This document shows, piece by piece, positions 46,441-47,474 of a stretch of 47,474 nt of DNA. The DNA comes from Piscibacillus salipiscarius JCM 13188 (GTDB lineage: Bacteria; Bacillota; Bacilli; Bacillales; Alkalibacillaceae), in the NCBI RefSeq assembly GCF_001311865.1, contig NZ_BBCD01000023.1, forward strand, positions 1 through 47,474. Reading direction: 5' to 3'. The position numbers and the translations under genes were made by a program. How positions within the stretch are numbered: position 1 is the first letter of the stretch; every line of letters begins with the position of its first letter. The notes below the pieces were generated by a model, which saw only the letters and a program-made list of their open reading frames with translations, ran no database searches and had not been told where the DNA came from.

Positions 46441-47344
46441 TTATAAATATTTTTCTCCAAATAAAGTTGTTAGCATGTCCACTGCAACCTCTGCCGTTTT
46501 ATTCTGATTGTCTAATAGTGGATTAACTTCAACGACTTCAACGGATGTTAATAGATCTGATTCGTGCAATAACTGCATGGCATATCTCGTTTCTCTATAA
46601 GAAGGACCACCTTCAACTGGTGTTCCAGTTCCCGGTGTATGGGCTGGGTCAATCCCATCGACATCTAGGCTTAAATGCACACCATCCGTTTGTTCTTCTA
46701 AATATTCAATCGAATTCTTCATAACGTAATCCATACCAAGACGATCAATATCGTGCATCGTAAAGACTTTAATACCGTTTTCGCGAATGATTTCTTTCTC
46801 ACCTTCATCGATTGAGCGGGCGCCAATAATAACGACATTTTTTAGGATCTACTTTTGGCCCCTTACCACCTAGATTGATAAGACGGTCATGACCAATACC
46901 GATACTTGCAGCAAGTGACATTCCATGAATATTACCTGATGGAGAAATTTGACCTGTGTTTAAATCTGGGTGAGCATCATACCAAATGACTCCCATGTTT
47001 TGATAGTGATGATGAAGGCCAGCAATTGTACCAATAGCAATACTGTGGTCTCCACCTAATATTAATGGAAAATCGCCTTTACTTTTAATTTCTTTTACTT
47101 TTTCAGCTATATTTTCATTCCCTTGTGAAACCTCATTTAAGTTTTTTAAACTAGTCTCAGGATCTATTTGATTTGTACCTGTCATAGGTACAGAAACATT
47201 GCCATAGTCATTTATAGTTATTTTAAGATTCTTTAGACGTTCCACTAAGTCTGCATGTCTAATAGCATCCGGACCAAGATCTACCCCCATATTTGGTTGT
47301 GCTATAGTTATTGGAGCCCCAATAATTCCAAGTTTCTGATTCAT
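46441..47344 (-). CDS. rocF: Arginase RocF (frameshifted)
   Basis: About 300 aa after repair. Hydrolyses arginine to ornithine and urea with a Mn2 centre: LGGDHSIAIGT, YDAHPDLNT, SLDVDGIDPAHTPGTGTPVEGG are the ligand motifs. The frame is lost near 46843, where an A6 run should be A5 (VDPKNVVIIGARSIDE). ATG 47344 is chosen because MNQKLGIIG aligns with the usual start; ATG 47350 is possible. It lies upstream of sigW but has its own terminator. Confidence 0.95.
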
Positions 47345-47474
47345 ACGCATTTACCCCCTCTTATCTGTCAACATTTTATCCATAACTATAGGATGGTTCA
47401 ACTGGACAAAATCATGAATAAATATGCAGTATTGGCAGCGCTTACAGAGATGGTCTATTTCTCCCTAAATTAAA

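Noticed and set aside
1..47474. Antiphage defence island, prophage or integrative element
   Set aside because: No recombinase, restriction, Cas or phage structural gene was found; the HEPN protein alone is not enough.

Overview
The window looks like chromosomal DNA from a low-GC Gram-positive bacterium of the family Bacillaceae. The evidence is the rocF / sigW-rsiW / cdaA-cdaR-glmM-glmS block with a glmS ribozyme, an S-box (SAM) riboswitch, many ydb/yoz/yck/yjb-type proteins known from Bacillus, strong AGGAGG ribosome binding sites, and frequent AT-rich Rho-independent terminators between convergent genes. I cannot name the genus. No rRNA, tRNA, CRISPR array, transposase or phage gene was seen.

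The most important caution is that about 27 of the protein genes are broken by one or two 1-nt (once 2-nt) length changes, nearly all in A, T, G or C runs. Essential genes (glmM, cdaA, cdaR) and metX, metY, hom and rocF are affected. Correcting one run at each place restores a full-length family member, for example CdaA at 273 aa. I read this as uncorrected homopolymer error in the sequence, not gene decay. For these genes I give the coordinates of the reconstructed gene and say where the shift lies.

Layout. 0-5.7 kb: DinB and SDR proteins, a PadR/DUF1129 pair, an MFS exporter, and the PH-domain membrane pair ydbS-ydbT. 5.7-11 kb: trhO (tRNA hydroxylase), a small membrane protein, and a SAM-riboswitch-controlled methionine operon metX-metY-hom on the minus strand. 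11-13.5 kb: an MBL hydrolase, a VOC protein, a 21-bp tandem array, a possible 31-aa gene, and ferredoxin behind a Fur-box-like site. 13.5-22.3 kb: a zinc peptidase, an RlmA-type methyltransferase, MFS exporters, a methylmalonyl-CoA-epimerase-like VOC protein with YjbQ, an orphan HI0074/HEPN protein, a copper-binding four-helix protein, and two small unlisted genes. 22.4-28.1 kb: a flavin monooxygenase/reductase pair, a second 21-bp array, a papain-like protein, a CdsA-family enzyme, and an amidase-SPOR-glucosaminidase fusion likely acting in sporulation. 28.1-33.5 kb: a LysM/beta-propeller protein, a TetR-hydrolase operon and an XRE regulator with clear operators, and an MFS exporter. 33.5-39.1 kb: alkaline phosphatase, NhaC-type antiporter, CueP copper protein, and a GC-rich, apparently transferred DUF899 gene with an in-frame TAG. 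39.2-47.4 kb: glmS, glmM, cdaR, cdaA, rsiW, sigW and rocF, linking cell-wall amino-sugar synthesis, c-di-AMP synthesis and the envelope-stress sigma factor.

The least explained structures are the two tandem arrays at 12537 and 24091. Each has an exact 21-bp period but a different core, and each starts just after the terminator of a plus-strand gene.
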